A stretch of 64,000 nucleotides of DNA from Ignavibacteria bacterium (GTDB taxonomy: Bacteria > Bacteroidota > Ignavibacteria > Ignavibacteriales > SURF-24): the NCBI GenBank assembly GCA_025612245.1, contig JAAXKQ010000021.1, forward strand, positions 1 to 64,000, in the 5' to 3' direction. A program made the translations under genes and the position numbers. Under the pieces are notes generated by a model that saw only the letters and a program-made list of their open reading frames with translations, did not search any database and was not told the origin of the DNA. This document shows positions 1 to 8,405 of the stretch, piece after piece. Each line of letters begins with the position of its first letter. Position 1 is the first letter of the stretch.

Positions 1-530
1 TAGCAGACCAGACGAACCTCTTAGCCTTAAATGCCGCAATTGAGGCTGCCCGTGCCGGTGAGCAGGGGCGTGGCTTTGCAGTAGTAGCAGACGAGGTAAG
101 AAAGCTTGCAGAACGGACCACCAAGGCGACAAAAGAGATTGCAGAGACGATAAAGGCCATTCAGCACGAGGCCACTGAAGCAGACACATCGATGAACGAG
201 GCCTCAAGGGCAGTAGAAGAAGGCATGAAGCTGACCGAGGCCGTTGCACAGTCACTTCTTCAGATATTAAAAGAAAACCAGAACGTCTCAGACATAGTAA
301 CCCAGGTTGCAGCAGCAAGCGAGGAGCAGTCGGGTGCAGCCGAGGAAATCTCAAAGAACATAGAAGGCATATCTTCCGTTACACAGCAGAGTGCAGCCGG
401 AACAGAGCAGATTGCAAGGGCGGCAGAGGACCTGAACCGACTTACTGTGAATCTGCAGGAGATGATCGGAAGATTTAAGTTAAGCGGTGAGCAGGCAGTC
501 ATGTCTAAAGACATGCAAAAGATAAAATAG
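1..530 (+). CDS. Methyl-accepting chemotaxis protein, C-terminal fragment (5' end outside window)
   Basis: The reading frame is open from the window edge (first full codon at base 3) to a TAG at 528-530. It encodes the cytoplasmic signalling domain of a chemoreceptor: the hairpin-tip signature [16 protein letters not shown] followed by [13 protein letters not shown], then a long heptad-rich coiled coil ([20 protein letters not shown]). This domain controls the CheA kinase through CheW. Sensor, membrane and HAMP parts are outside the window, so the ligand cannot be guessed. The extreme C-terminus lacks the pentapeptide used to tether CheR. An internal ATG at 192 is only a methionine of the same protein, not a separate gene. 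Confidence 0.95.
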   Translation, partial: ADQTNLLALNAAIEAARAGEQGRGFAVVADEVRKLAERTTKATKEIAETIKAIQHEATEADTSMNEASRAVEEGMKLTEAVAQSLLQILKENQNVSDIVTQVAAASEEQSGAAEEISKNIEGISSVTQQSAAGTEQIARAAEDLNRLTVNLQEMIGRFKLSGEQAVMSKDMQKIK

Positions 531-847
531 GACAAAAGGGCTTGGGCACCGGTTAAATGTGAATTTGTTCTCTTGACTGGTCCTTAGCTTCGGGTCTATG
601 GTACACACACACACATTTCAGGGCAGAAGTTGCACCCCATGTAAAAGCAAAGCATCTCCGGAATAACGCACATAGAAAATACCGGAGGCTAAGGTTGAGG
701 AAGAAAGGGAAGCAAAGGCCCATAAAGGCAGAGCTGAACTTAATGAAGAATTCCGCCTGTGTTTAACTTACAAAAAAGCCCCGGCTTCATTCGAAACCGG
801 GGCTTTGTTTTACCAATCCGGAAGGGGGTACTCCGGAAAAGTATAAT
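531..847. other. Intergenic region between convergent genes
   Basis: This 317-base gap separates the chemoreceptor from the end of the efflux operon. It holds a short (AC)n run at about 603-615 and a bidirectional terminator hairpin near 772-810. I see no credible ORF in it. Confidence 0.7.
772..810. terminator. Bidirectional Rho-independent terminator
   Basis: A 10-bp perfect stem AAAGCCCCGG / CCGGGGCTTT (775-784 with 797-806) has A-rich sequence on the left and T-rich sequence on the right. It can terminate transcripts from both sides. It lies between the chemoreceptor (+) and the RND pump gene (-), whose stop codon is about 37 bases away. Confidence 0.8.
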
Positions 848-3800
848 TTATACTTCTTCAAATGTGCTGGTTACAACAACATCCTCTTCAATCTTTTCAG
901 GTTCAGCTTTCTTGTGCGAAAACTTCTTCTGAAACTTTGCCTTTGCATTTTCCATCAGCATATAGACTGATGGTACAAGTATCAGTGTAAGGAGCAACGA
1001 ACTTGTAAGTCCTCCTATGATTACCCATGCAAGACCGTTTTTGCTTTCTGAGGAAGCGCCCGATGAAACTGCAAGAGGAATCATACCGATAACCATTGCA
1101 ATTGTCGTCATAAGAATAGGCCTTAGCCTTTCTTTTCCGGCTTCAACCAGTGCTTCAACTACAGAACGGCCGTCTTCTCTCAGCTTGTTTGTAAAGTCAA
1201 CAAGCAGAATGGCGTTCTTGGCCACAAGACCCATGAGCATTATTATACCTATAAGCACGAATATGGAAATATTCTGCCCCGCCAGAGCAAGAGCCAAAAG
1301 GGCTCCTATTATTGCTACAGGAAGCGAGAATAACACCACAAAAGGATATAGATAAGAGTTATACAGCACAACCATTACAAAGTAAACCAGAAGAATTGCG
1401 GCAACAAGCGCAAGAAGCAGGCTGGTGAAAGCCTCCGACTGGCGCTGAAGCTGACCAATATATTCAATAGTTACACTGTTCGAATGGATGTTAGCTGCAA
1501 TAATCTTCTTGATGTCGTCGCCCACGGTTCCTACAGGCCTTCCGAATACCTGGCTCCTTACGGTTAATGAAGACATCCTGCCGTAACGTTCCAGCTTGTT
1601 TGGACCTAACGACTGATATATGTTTGCAAACTGCCTGAGCTCTACCATCTCGCCTTTGGAATTTACAAAGGTAATTGAACCCAGGTCGTCAATTTTTGTC
1701 CTGTCGAACTTATCCAGCATTACGTTAATGTCGTAATCCGTTCCGCCTTCAGTATACTGCAGGTTTGTATTTCCGGCAAATGCAAGCTGAAGCGTGGTTC
1801 CGACGTCTGCAACAGAAAGCCCGAGCATAGACATCTTATCGCGGTCAAGAGAAACGTGAATCTCAGGCTTGCTCTTTTCTACCGAAAGGTTGATGTCGTT
1901 AACACCCGGAACGTTCTTGATCAGTTGTGTTACCTTGTCTGCCGTCTTGTAAAGTTCATTCATATCAGAACCGCGCAAGAGTATCTGTATTGGGGCATCG
2001 CTTGCTCCTCCGAACATGCTCGTGGCTGCCGCGGTTACTTTTAATCCCGGTATCTTTCTAAGTATTTCCTGCTTTATGTCTTGGGCATACTGGTCGACGG
2101 TGAATTTTCTTTTCGTCTTATCGATGATGCTTACCGTCAGTTCTGCTTTTTGCTGGTCGCTGCTGCCTCCCATGCCGGAGCTGGAGTAGCCGATGTTGGA
2201 AAATACTTTTGTCACTTCGGGTTTTGTATACAGCAGTTTTTCAACTTTTTCGGTCAGCATGTTTGTCTGCTGAAGGCTGTTCTGTGCCTCACCCTCAAGC
2301 TGTATCGTGAACTCCGAACGGTCACTTACAGGCATGAACTCACTTCCAATGAAACCGAAGATCAGCAGTGAAAATGATGAAATAAAAAGTACAAAGACTG
2401 TTACAAAAACGATTTTTCTGTGCTTTAAGCCCCAGCGCAGGGCTGTTTCATAAAAGACTACGAGCTTTTTGTACAAATCCTCAAAACCCAGGGCAATTTT
2501 ACCCATCAGCGTATCCCGTGTCAGCTTTTCAATTTTACTGAACCTGGAGGCCAGAAGGGGAGTAACCGTAAAGGAAACAAAAAGGCTCATCAGCGTGGAG
2601 AAAACCACAACCAGTGCAAACTCCCTTATGATGTTTCCGATCATTCCGGAAACCAAAGCCATAGGCACAAACACCACAACGTCAACCATCGTAATTGCCA
2701 CCGCGGTAAAGCCGATTTCATTTCTACCATCCAGCGCGGCTCTCTTTTTGCTCTTGCCCATTGCCAGGTGCCTGTAAATGTTTTCCAGAACCACAATAGA
2801 GTCATCTACCAGGATACCAATTACAAGCGAAAGCGCCATCAGCGTCATTATGTTCAGCGAGAAATTGAATATGTACATACCCGTGAATACCGAAATAATT
2901 GACGTAGGTATGGATACAAGAACGATAAATGAGTTCCTGATTGAATGCAGGAACAGAAACATGACTATTGCAACAAGTATAATTGCAAGGCCAAGATCTT
3001 CCATTACTGCATCAGCCGAAGCAAGCGTATAAACGGAGTTGTCCGATGCTATATCGAACCTGACTCCGGCAGAGGTGTATTGCTTCTCCAGTGACTTAAG
3101 TTCAGCCTTGACCAGCTCGGCAACCATTACAGAGTTGGCATCCGACTGCTTTTGAATCATGATACCAATTGAGTTCTCACCGTTTATTCTGTTAAGAGTC
3201 GTATATTCTGCCACACCATCTATTATCTCCGCCACATCGGAAAGCCTTATGTCGCTGCCGCTGGCCGTATGGGCAATAATGATGTTTCCAAGCTGTTCAA
3301 CGGATGCAATCTTGCCTGAAAGCCTAACCGTGTACTGACTTTTGGTTCCTTCAACCTTGCCGGTGGCAAACTGCATGTTTGAGTTGCTTACGGCGCCAAA
3401 GACCTGTGCTATTGAGATCTTGTATGCGGCTAGCTTATCCCTGTTTACGTTTATTCTGATTTCTCTTTCGTCACCGCCTAAAAGCGTTACCTGGCCTACA
3501 CCGCCAAGCTTGGAAAGCTGCGGCTTGATCTGGTCCTTGGTAAGCTGGTATAACTGCGTAGGGGGAATTTTCCCGTAAACACCCAGCTTAAGGACCGGGA
3601 TCTCATCGGTAGAGAATTTTAATAATGATGGCGTCTTTGCGTCTTCGGGAAGCTCATAAAGAACGCCGTTTACTTTTCTTTGTGCATCCTGAAGAGCAAG
3701 GTCAACATTTGTATTTGCCACAAGCTCCATTATGATAACGGACAATCCTTCCTGCGAGGAAGCACTCATACTCTTTACGTTCTCAAGCGCCGAGAGCGCA

Positions 3801-4006
3801 TCTTCCAGCTTTTTGGTCACTGAGTTCTCGACCTCGCCGGCTGATGCTCCCGGATATACAGTAGTTACTGCTACAATAGGTACGTCTACTTTTGGTATCA
3901 GGTCGTAATTAAGCTGCGAATAACACATGATGCCAAGTAAACTGAGAGCCGTAAAAACAATAACTACGAGTGTCGATCTTTTTATAGATAATTCGGTTAT
4001 AGTCAT
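848..4006 (-). CDS. RND efflux transporter, inner-membrane permease (AcrB/HAE1-like)
   Basis: At 1052 residues this is the normal length for an AcrB/MexB-type proton-driven pump. Visible features are a TM1 at about residues 12-30, two large periplasmic porter loops, the GGDEREIRI stretch in the porter domain, the acidic pair in TM4 (GILVDDSIVVLENI, about residues 399-400) and the TM10 lysine motif (VAKNAILLVDF, about residue 931). The acidic pair and lysine form the proton relay in this family. It is the last gene of a tetR-tolC-adaptor-pump operon and starts 7 bases after the adaptor's stop. Substrate is unknown; hydrophobic drugs or solvents are usual for HAE1 pumps. The charged tail (PEKIEEDVVV) follows the last membrane segment. 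Confidence 0.95.
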   Translation of the reverse strand: MTITELSIKRSTLVVIVFTALSLLGIMCYSQLNYDLIPKVDVPIVAVTTVYPGASAGEVENSVTKKLEDALSALENVKSMSASSQEGLSVIIMELVANTNVDLALQDAQRKVNGVLYELPEDAKTPSLLKFSTDEIPVLKLGVYGKIPPTQLYQLTKDQIKPQLSKLGGVGQVTLLGGDEREIRINVNRDKLAAYKISIAQVFGAVSNSNMQFATGKVEGTKSQYTVRLSGKIASVEQLGNIIIAHTASGSDIRLSDVAEIIDGVAEYTTLNRINGENSIGIMIQKQSDANSVMVAELVKAELKSLEKQYTSAGVRFDIASDNSVYTLASADAVMEDLGLAIILVAIVMFLFLHSIRNSFIVLVSIPTSIISVFTGMYIFNFSLNIMTLMALSLVIGILVDDSIVVLENIYRHLAMGKSKKRAALDGRNEIGFTAVAITMVDVVVFVPMALVSGMIGNIIREFALVVVFSTLMSLFVSFTVTPLLASRFSKIEKLTRDTLMGKIALGFEDLYKKLVVFYETALRWGLKHRKIVFVTVFVLFISSFSLLIFGFIGSEFMPVSDRSEFTIQLEGEAQNSLQQTNMLTEKVEKLLYTKPEVTKVFSNIGYSSSGMGGSSDQQKAELTVSIIDKTKRKFTVDQYAQDIKQEILRKIPGLKVTAAATSMFGGASDAPIQILLRGSDMNELYKTADKVTQLIKNVPGVNDINLSVEKSKPEIHVSLDRDKMSMLGLSVADVGTTLQLAFAGNTNLQYTEGGTDYDINVMLDKFDRTKIDDLGSITFVNSKGEMVELRQFANIYQSLGPNKLERYGRMSSLTVRSQVFGRPVGTVGDDIKKIIAANIHSNSVTIEYIGQLQRQSEAFTSLLLALVAAILLVYFVMVVLYNSYLYPFVVLFSLPVAIIGALLALALAGQNISIFVLIGIIMLMGLVAKNAILLVDFTNKLREDGRSVVEALVEAGKERLRPILMTTIAMVIGMIPLAVSSGASSESKNGLAWVIIGGLTSSLLLTLILVPSVYMLMENAKAKFQKKFSHKKAEPEKIEEDVVVTSTFEEV

Positions 4007-4013
4007 AGTTTTT

Positions 4014-5069
4014 TTAGTTATTATTGATAATTTTTATTGATTTATTGTCCGTAAGGTTCACCTGTCCGCTTACAACAACCTGCTCGCTTTCGCTCAAGCC
4101 CGAAACTACCTCCAGGTAATTGCTGTTCTGGCGTCCTATGGTAATACTTCTCAGTACGGCTTTACCGTTGGAAGCAACGTAAACCTTAGCGTCCTTAATG
4201 CTTCCCTGAAGTGCCTCACGCGGAATGAATAACCCTGTTCCTGAAGAACCTATGTTAACTTCAATGTTTACAAATGTTCCCGCCTTCAGGGGGTTCCTTG
4301 AGCTGTTTGTAACCTCAATTTCTACGGGGAAATTGTGAGCGTTATCGCCTTCAGGACTTACAAAGCTTATCCTTCCTTCAAAAGTTGCACCGGGATAAAT
4401 ATCCGTTGTGATCTTAACCCTGTCGCCTTTATGCAGGTAATAAGCGTTGGTTTCGGATACGTTTACCTTAACCTTCAGTTTCGAGATGTCCATTATTGTT
4501 GCAATCGGAGTCCCTGCGTTTACATAAGCTCCTTCCTCAATATTCCTTTTTGTAATCGTTCCGTTTATAGGCGCGGTGATCTTTGTATAGGAAAGCTGCC
4601 TTTCTGCCTCGTCCATCTTATTCTTTGATGTCTCATAAGCAATACGTGCATTATCGTACGCCTGTTCCGAGGATATGTCCTTCTTGTACAAATTCTCAAT
4701 GCGCATAAAATCCTTCTTCAGCCTGTCTGCATCGATCTTTGCAGATTCATAAGTCAGCTTTTTGATCTTGTCGTCAATTGTTGCAATGACGCTTCCTTTT
4801 TTGAAGGATTCTCCCAGCTCGAACTTGCGCGAGGTGATTTTACCCGAAGTCTCGGCTGGAATGTCAACTTCCTTATACGGATACAATGTACCCGTAAGGT
4901 TCAGCGTGAAAGATGATGATTTTCTCTCCACGTTGACAACGCTTACGGAAACAGCTTCAGTTGCAATGTTCTGTTTCTGGGAAACTATATTTTCACGGTT
5001 TGCATGTAATCTTACTGCAGCAAGACCGATTATAATCAAAGCTACTACGATAGATATTATTTTTTTCAT
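4014..5069 (-). CDS. RND efflux periplasmic adaptor (HlyD/AcrA family)
   Basis: This 351-residue membrane-fusion protein bridges the inner-membrane pump and the outer-membrane channel. It has a hydrophobic N-terminal segment (about residues 4-20, a signal or anchor), a split lipoyl-like domain (PAETSGKITSRKFELG near 70-85 and TAPINGTITKRNIEEG near 170-190) around a helical hairpin at about 100-160, then beta-barrel and membrane-proximal domains. It sits between the channel gene (6 bases upstream) and the pump gene (7 bases downstream), so the three are surely co-translated from one mRNA. No lipobox cysteine is obvious, unlike AcrA itself. Confidence 0.93.
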   Translation of the reverse strand: MKKIISIVVALIIIGLAAVRLHANRENIVSQKQNIATEAVSVSVVNVERKSSSFTLNLTGTLYPYKEVDIPAETSGKITSRKFELGESFKKGSVIATIDDKIKKLTYESAKIDADRLKKDFMRIENLYKKDISSEQAYDNARIAYETSKNKMDEAERQLSYTKITAPINGTITKRNIEEGAYVNAGTPIATIMDISKLKVKVNVSETNAYYLHKGDRVKITTDIYPGATFEGRISFVSPEGDNAHNFPVEIEVTNSSRNPLKAGTFVNIEVNIGSSGTGLFIPREALQGSIKDAKVYVASNGKAVLRSITIGRQNSNYLEVVSGLSESEQVVVSGQVNLTDNKSIKIINNN

Positions 5070-5075
5070 GTTGTA

Positions 5076-6419
5076 TCACTTAATATTGTTTAGAAAATTA
5101 ATGAGATTTCCTCTGGACTTTTCCAAATCCAGCTTGGCTATATAAAGGTTCAGAAGTTTGGAAAAATAATTATTCTGAGTTTCACGCAGCGTGCTTTCTG
5201 TCTGAATCAGATCCATTGAGGAGCTCACTCCCTGCGAAAATTCAGCCTGTGTGTTTTTATAAACGCTTTCTGCCAGTTCCAGGTTTTCCTTTTCATTCTT
5301 GATGTTGTCTATGGCATTGCGGTACTGTATGTAATAATTTGACAGCTCGACCATTATCGACTGTTCGGTCAGCTTCAGGTTTTCTTTTGCTTTTTCCAGG
5401 TTCAACTCAGATTCCTGCACCTTGGCATACCTCTGAAAGCCCGAGAAAACGGGAACAGAAAGCTGAACCCCGATTGATGAGTTCGTATACCAGTCCTTGC
5501 CTCCCTTGAGAAAATCAAATTCAGAACGCTGCGCTGCGTAATTATAGTTTGCATAAAAAGACAAACTTGGGTAATAAGCCGCAATGTTGTTCTGCCTGTC
5601 GGCTTCATAAAGAGAGATTGTCGACTGCTGCATCTGATATTCAATTCTGCTTTCAACAAAATCCTTGCTGTTGGAAGCCTCAGGCAAAGCCGAAAGCTCA
5701 TCCGGCAGGTCGTCAGTAAGCGCAATTGTGCTGTCAACCGGCATTCCGATGGTGAATTTGAGGTTGTTCAGGGCCTGCTTATAGGCCAGTTCAATCTGGT
5801 TTACCTGTGAATTTGTATTGTTGAAGGTGACTTTAATTTTGTCGACTTCTATCTTTTTTACCAGGCCGTTTTCATATTTCTGCTGTGTGGCATCCAGATT
5901 CTTCTGAGAAACTGACAGAATTACCTTAAGGTTATCTAACTGTTTTTTTACAACCAGCGCCCTGTAAAAAGCCGCACTGACGTTATAAAGCGTCTGTTCA
6001 TCAGTCTTTCTGACATTCTGCTCGGACAGTTCACGGCTGAGCTTCGCGGCCTTCAGTGCCACGCCAAGCGAAGGGTCGTAGATTTTCTGCGTCAGCGAAA
6101 TTCCGGCAGTTGCACTGTACTGCGTTCCAAACTTAACGGGCACAAAAGTCCCCGGGCGACCTGCAATTTCACCCGGCAGCATCTGAGTCGGAATCAGGAG
6201 CTTGTCGTCAATTGTCCCGCTGATGCTAATTTGCGGCAGGGCACGGCCTATCTGTTCATTAACAACTTCGTCGCTTACCTTTGAATCCAGGTAAGCCATT
6301 TTTATATTGCTATTGCTTTGTTTTGCATAATCAAGACAATGTTTTAGTGAATATTTCTGTCCGAATACTGATGCATAAAAAACAAACGATAGAAATACTA
6401 TGCTTTTGATTTTTTTCAT
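5076..6419 (-). CDS. TolC-family outer-membrane efflux channel
   Basis: This is an outer-membrane factor with an N-terminal signal peptide (MKKIKSIVFLSFVFYASVFG, cleavage probably before QKYSL) and two repeated helical regions typical of TolC/OprM (for example ALNNLKFTIGMPVD and ELSNYYIQYRNAIDN). It forms the exit duct of the RND pump encoded directly downstream. I prefer the ATG at 6419 because it starts the signal peptide exactly; the frame could also begin at a GTG three codons earlier (6428). A candidate TetR operator lies 35-47 bases upstream of this ATG, so the channel-adaptor-pump unit may have its own repressed promoter. Confidence 0.93.
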   Translation of the reverse strand: MKKIKSIVFLSFVFYASVFGQKYSLKHCLDYAKQSNSNIKMAYLDSKVSDEVVNEQIGRALPQISISGTIDDKLLIPTQMLPGEIAGRPGTFVPVKFGTQYSATAGISLTQKIYDPSLGVALKAAKLSRELSEQNVRKTDEQTLYNVSAAFYRALVVKKQLDNLKVILSVSQKNLDATQQKYENGLVKKIEVDKIKVTFNNTNSQVNQIELAYKQALNNLKFTIGMPVDSTIALTDDLPDELSALPEASNSKDFVESRIEYQMQQSTISLYEADRQNNIAAYYPSLSFYANYNYAAQRSEFDFLKGGKDWYTNSSIGVQLSVPVFSGFQRYAKVQESELNLEKAKENLKLTEQSIMVELSNYYIQYRNAIDNIKNEKENLELAESVYKNTQAEFSQGVSSSMDLIQTESTLRETQNNYFSKLLNLYIAKLDLEKSRGNLINFLNNIK

Positions 6420-6453
6420 AATTCTCACAGTTGGTTTTTATTAGTGATTTAAG

Positions 6454-6466
6454 CTAAAAGTGTTAG
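6454..6466. promoter_or_regulatory. Candidate TetR operator upstream of the efflux genes
   Basis: CTAAAAGTGTTAG lies between the tetR stop and the tolC-like start. It matches the perfect dyad upstream of tetR (CTAACAATGTTAG, 7098-7110) at 11 of 13 positions and keeps the CTAA/TTAG ends. Repressor binding here is inferred, not shown. Confidence 0.55.
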
Positions 6467-6496
6467 GTGTTCATCAAAAAATTTCATCAAAAATAA

Positions 6497-7078
6497 CTAG
6501 AGACTGTTAATATATCTTTCAACTACTCTTACGTACATGCTTCTGAAGCTCTCCGGCGTAAACTTTTTTGTATGCTGGCCCGTCTGCAGCATGAAGGATA
6601 TCGCACCATGGCACATGCACAGAAAACCGAAAATTATTTCCCTGACCCCTTCATCATCTGCATTTGAAATCAGCTTTACGGTTTCCTTCATCAGCTCCAT
6701 ATTGTTTCTCATGGCTTCATTTGGGGCCGGGCGCTCAAGACTGAACATCAGCTGAAAGAGCTCCTTGTATTTTATGGCAAAGTCCAGATGAATTAAGGCT
6801 AACTTCGACATTAGCTTCTTTGGGTCCGATTCCTTCTTTTTTTCATCCTCAAACTGACTGTGCAATATTTCGAAGCCCGCATAGGCAAGCTCCTGAAGGA
6901 GATTTTCCTTGTTTTCAAAATACTCATAGACAATTGGGGGCGTATATTCAACTCTGCTGGCGATTTTTCGTATAGTTACTGCCTGCCATCCTTCCTCGGA
7001 GGCAATTTCCCTTGCTGCATCAAGTATCCTTAACCTTATTTCTTCCTTTTCTCTTTGTCTTCTTTCAATGTGACTCAT
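6497..7078 (-). CDS. TetR/AcrR-family transcriptional repressor of the efflux operon
   Basis: This 193-residue protein has a TetR-type helix-turn-helix at about residues 14-58 (ILDAAREIASEEGW, then TIRKIASRVEYTPPIVYEYF) and an all-helical ligand-binding C-terminal domain. It is the first gene of the minus-strand efflux cluster, 68 bases upstream of the tolC-like start. By family rule it is a local repressor released by a pump substrate. Two similar dyads, one before its own start and one before the channel gene, are its likely operators. The C-terminal domain gives no hint of the ligand. Confidence 0.92.
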   Translation of the reverse strand: MSHIERRQREKEEIRLRILDAAREIASEEGWQAVTIRKIASRVEYTPPIVYEYFENKENLLQELAYAGFEILHSQFEDEKKKESDPKKLMSKLALIHLDFAIKYKELFQLMFSLERPAPNEAMRNNMELMKETVKLISNADDEGVREIIFGFLCMCHGAISFMLQTGQHTKKFTPESFRSMYVRVVERYINSL

Positions 7079-7097
7079 TATTTCACCGTTATTTTTT

Positions 7098-7110
7098 CTA
7101 ACAATGTTAG
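7098..7110. promoter_or_regulatory. Candidate TetR operator, perfect dyad
   Basis: CTAACAATGTTAG is a perfect inverted repeat around a central A, placed 20-32 bases upstream of the tetR ATG. A second, looser dyad (TGTT-N6-AACA) follows at 7129-7142. The position fits autorepression. Confidence 0.6.
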
Positions 7111-7276
7111 ACGCAACATACCAAAAAATGTTCTATGTAACAAAGATTTTTATGAAATTTTTTAAAATATGTCGGAATTAAGGCTGATTTACGGGGGTAT
7201 TCCCGAAAAAGAACCCATAAGCCCGGGGCTGAAAGCAATGAGACGGAAAAGTGAATAAAAATTGGGCTAATGCTGA

Positions 7277-8164
7277 ATGCAAAAATTGTTATATTTGAAT
7301 CCAGAATTTGAAAATTATCGGATTTGTACTTTGAAAGTAAATATCAGCTATTTCTTACTCTTGCTCATAATTCCGTTTTTGAATATAAAAGCTCAGGACG
7401 GATTGATAAAAGATTATTACGACAACGGACACCTTAAATCGGCCGTATATTATGCCAACGACATTTTGCACGGAACTGCCCGGTGGTTCCATGAAAACGG
7501 CGTACTGAAGGAAGAAAAAAACTACGAAATGGGGAAGCTCAACGGCTGGATCAGAACTTACTACGAAAACAGCGCCCCAAAGCTGGAACTCTTTATTAAA
7601 GACGGCAAACGCGACGGCATAGCAAAGGAATATTATGAAAACGGCGGCCTGAAGACTTATTTGGTCTATGTAGAAGGCATACTGAAGGAAAAAAAGGAAT
7701 ATGGCTACGACGTAACGCTACCGGCACCTGATCCCGCGGGAAAAACAAATGATATGCTTATGAAAGGCGGACCAAGAAAGAGTACAACGCTTTCTTCAAA
7801 TGAAAACTCAGCTGCGCCGGGAGCCGAAAACCTGGTTAAGACACAGAACTCAAAAGAAAATTCTGATGAATTCTTCCTGGCTGTTGAGGAATACCCTCAG
7901 CCCGTCGGAGGACTTGATGCCATTACTTCAAAACTCGTTTACCCATCTAATGCCCGTACGGCCGGTATTGAAGGGGAAGTAATCGTTAGGGCATTTATTG
8001 ACGAGGCAGGCGCAGTTTCAAAGACGGAAATTGTTAAGGGTATCGGCTTCGGCCTTAATGAAGCGGCACAGGAGGCTGTTAAACAAACCATGTTCCACCC
8101 CGGCAGACAGAACGGAAAGCCGGTTAAAGTCCAGATTGTAATCCCCGTAAAGTTCAAGCTGTAA
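7277..8164 (+). CDS. YwqK-type repeat protein fused to a TonB C-terminal domain
   Basis: The protein has three visible parts. A hydrophobic anchor or signal (about residues 23-40) is followed by at least four roughly 20-23-residue repeats of the YwqK/MORN-like type (DYYDNGHLKSAVYYANDILHG, then WFHENGVLKEEKNYEMGKLNG and so on to about 145), a Ser/Asn-rich linker, and a TonB C-terminal domain (about 205-295: YPQPVGG, ARTAGIEGEVIVRAFIDEAG, VIPVKFKL). TonB domains of this type contact the plug of outer-membrane receptors. No ExbBD genes are adjacent. The start is uncertain: a TTG at 7331 would place the signal peptide nearer the N-terminus. A perfect terminator follows. Confidence 0.85.
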   Translation: MQKLLYLNPEFENYRICTLKVNISYFLLLLIIPFLNIKAQDGLIKDYYDNGHLKSAVYYANDILHGTARWFHENGVLKEEKNYEMGKLNGWIRTYYENSAPKLELFIKDGKRDGIAKEYYENGGLKTYLVYVEGILKEKKEYGYDVTLPAPDPAGKTNDMLMKGGPRKSTTLSSNENSAAPGAENLVKTQNSKENSDEFFLAVEEYPQPVGGLDAITSKLVYPSNARTAGIEGEVIVRAFIDEAGAVSKTEIVKGIGFGLNEAAQEAVKQTMFHPGRQNGKPVKVQIVIPVKFKL

Positions 8165-8213
8165 AAGGAATCTTCCGAGAACCCCCGCTTTTGAAAATTT
8201 TGCCCGGCCGGAA

Positions 8214-8251
8214 GGAAACAGGAAATCGAAGGATTTCCTGTTTCCTTTTTT
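8214..8251 (+). terminator. Rho-independent terminator after the TonB fusion gene
   Basis: A perfect 14-bp stem (8214-8227 with 8232-8245), a GAAG tetraloop and a T6 tract make one of the clearest terminators in the window. It begins 49 bases after the stop codon. Confidence 0.9.
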
Positions 8252-8298
8252 CCTGCAAAACATTTCAAAGAAACGTTTTAATTCTCTGCATTTTTATT

Positions 8299-8306
8299 TA
8301 CTTTTG
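8299..8306 (+). promoter_or_regulatory. Possible Bacteroidota-type -7 promoter element
   Basis: TACTTTTG fits the Bacteroidota -7 consensus TAnnTTTG exactly and lies 100 bases upstream of the amidase start, just beyond the preceding terminator. No clear TTTG at -33 is present, so this is weak. Confidence 0.3.
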
Positions 8307-8405
8307 CCTTGCTTTAATACTTATAACTGTGGCGCGGAGCCGTTAAGAACAGCATACCCCGCCTTTTTGCTTTAGTTAAAGAGAAAAAAAATCCGGAGAA
8401 TTATA

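Noticed and set aside
603-615. (AC)n dinucleotide run
   Set aside because: About six units only, non-coding, no link to a promoter; not worth separate weight.
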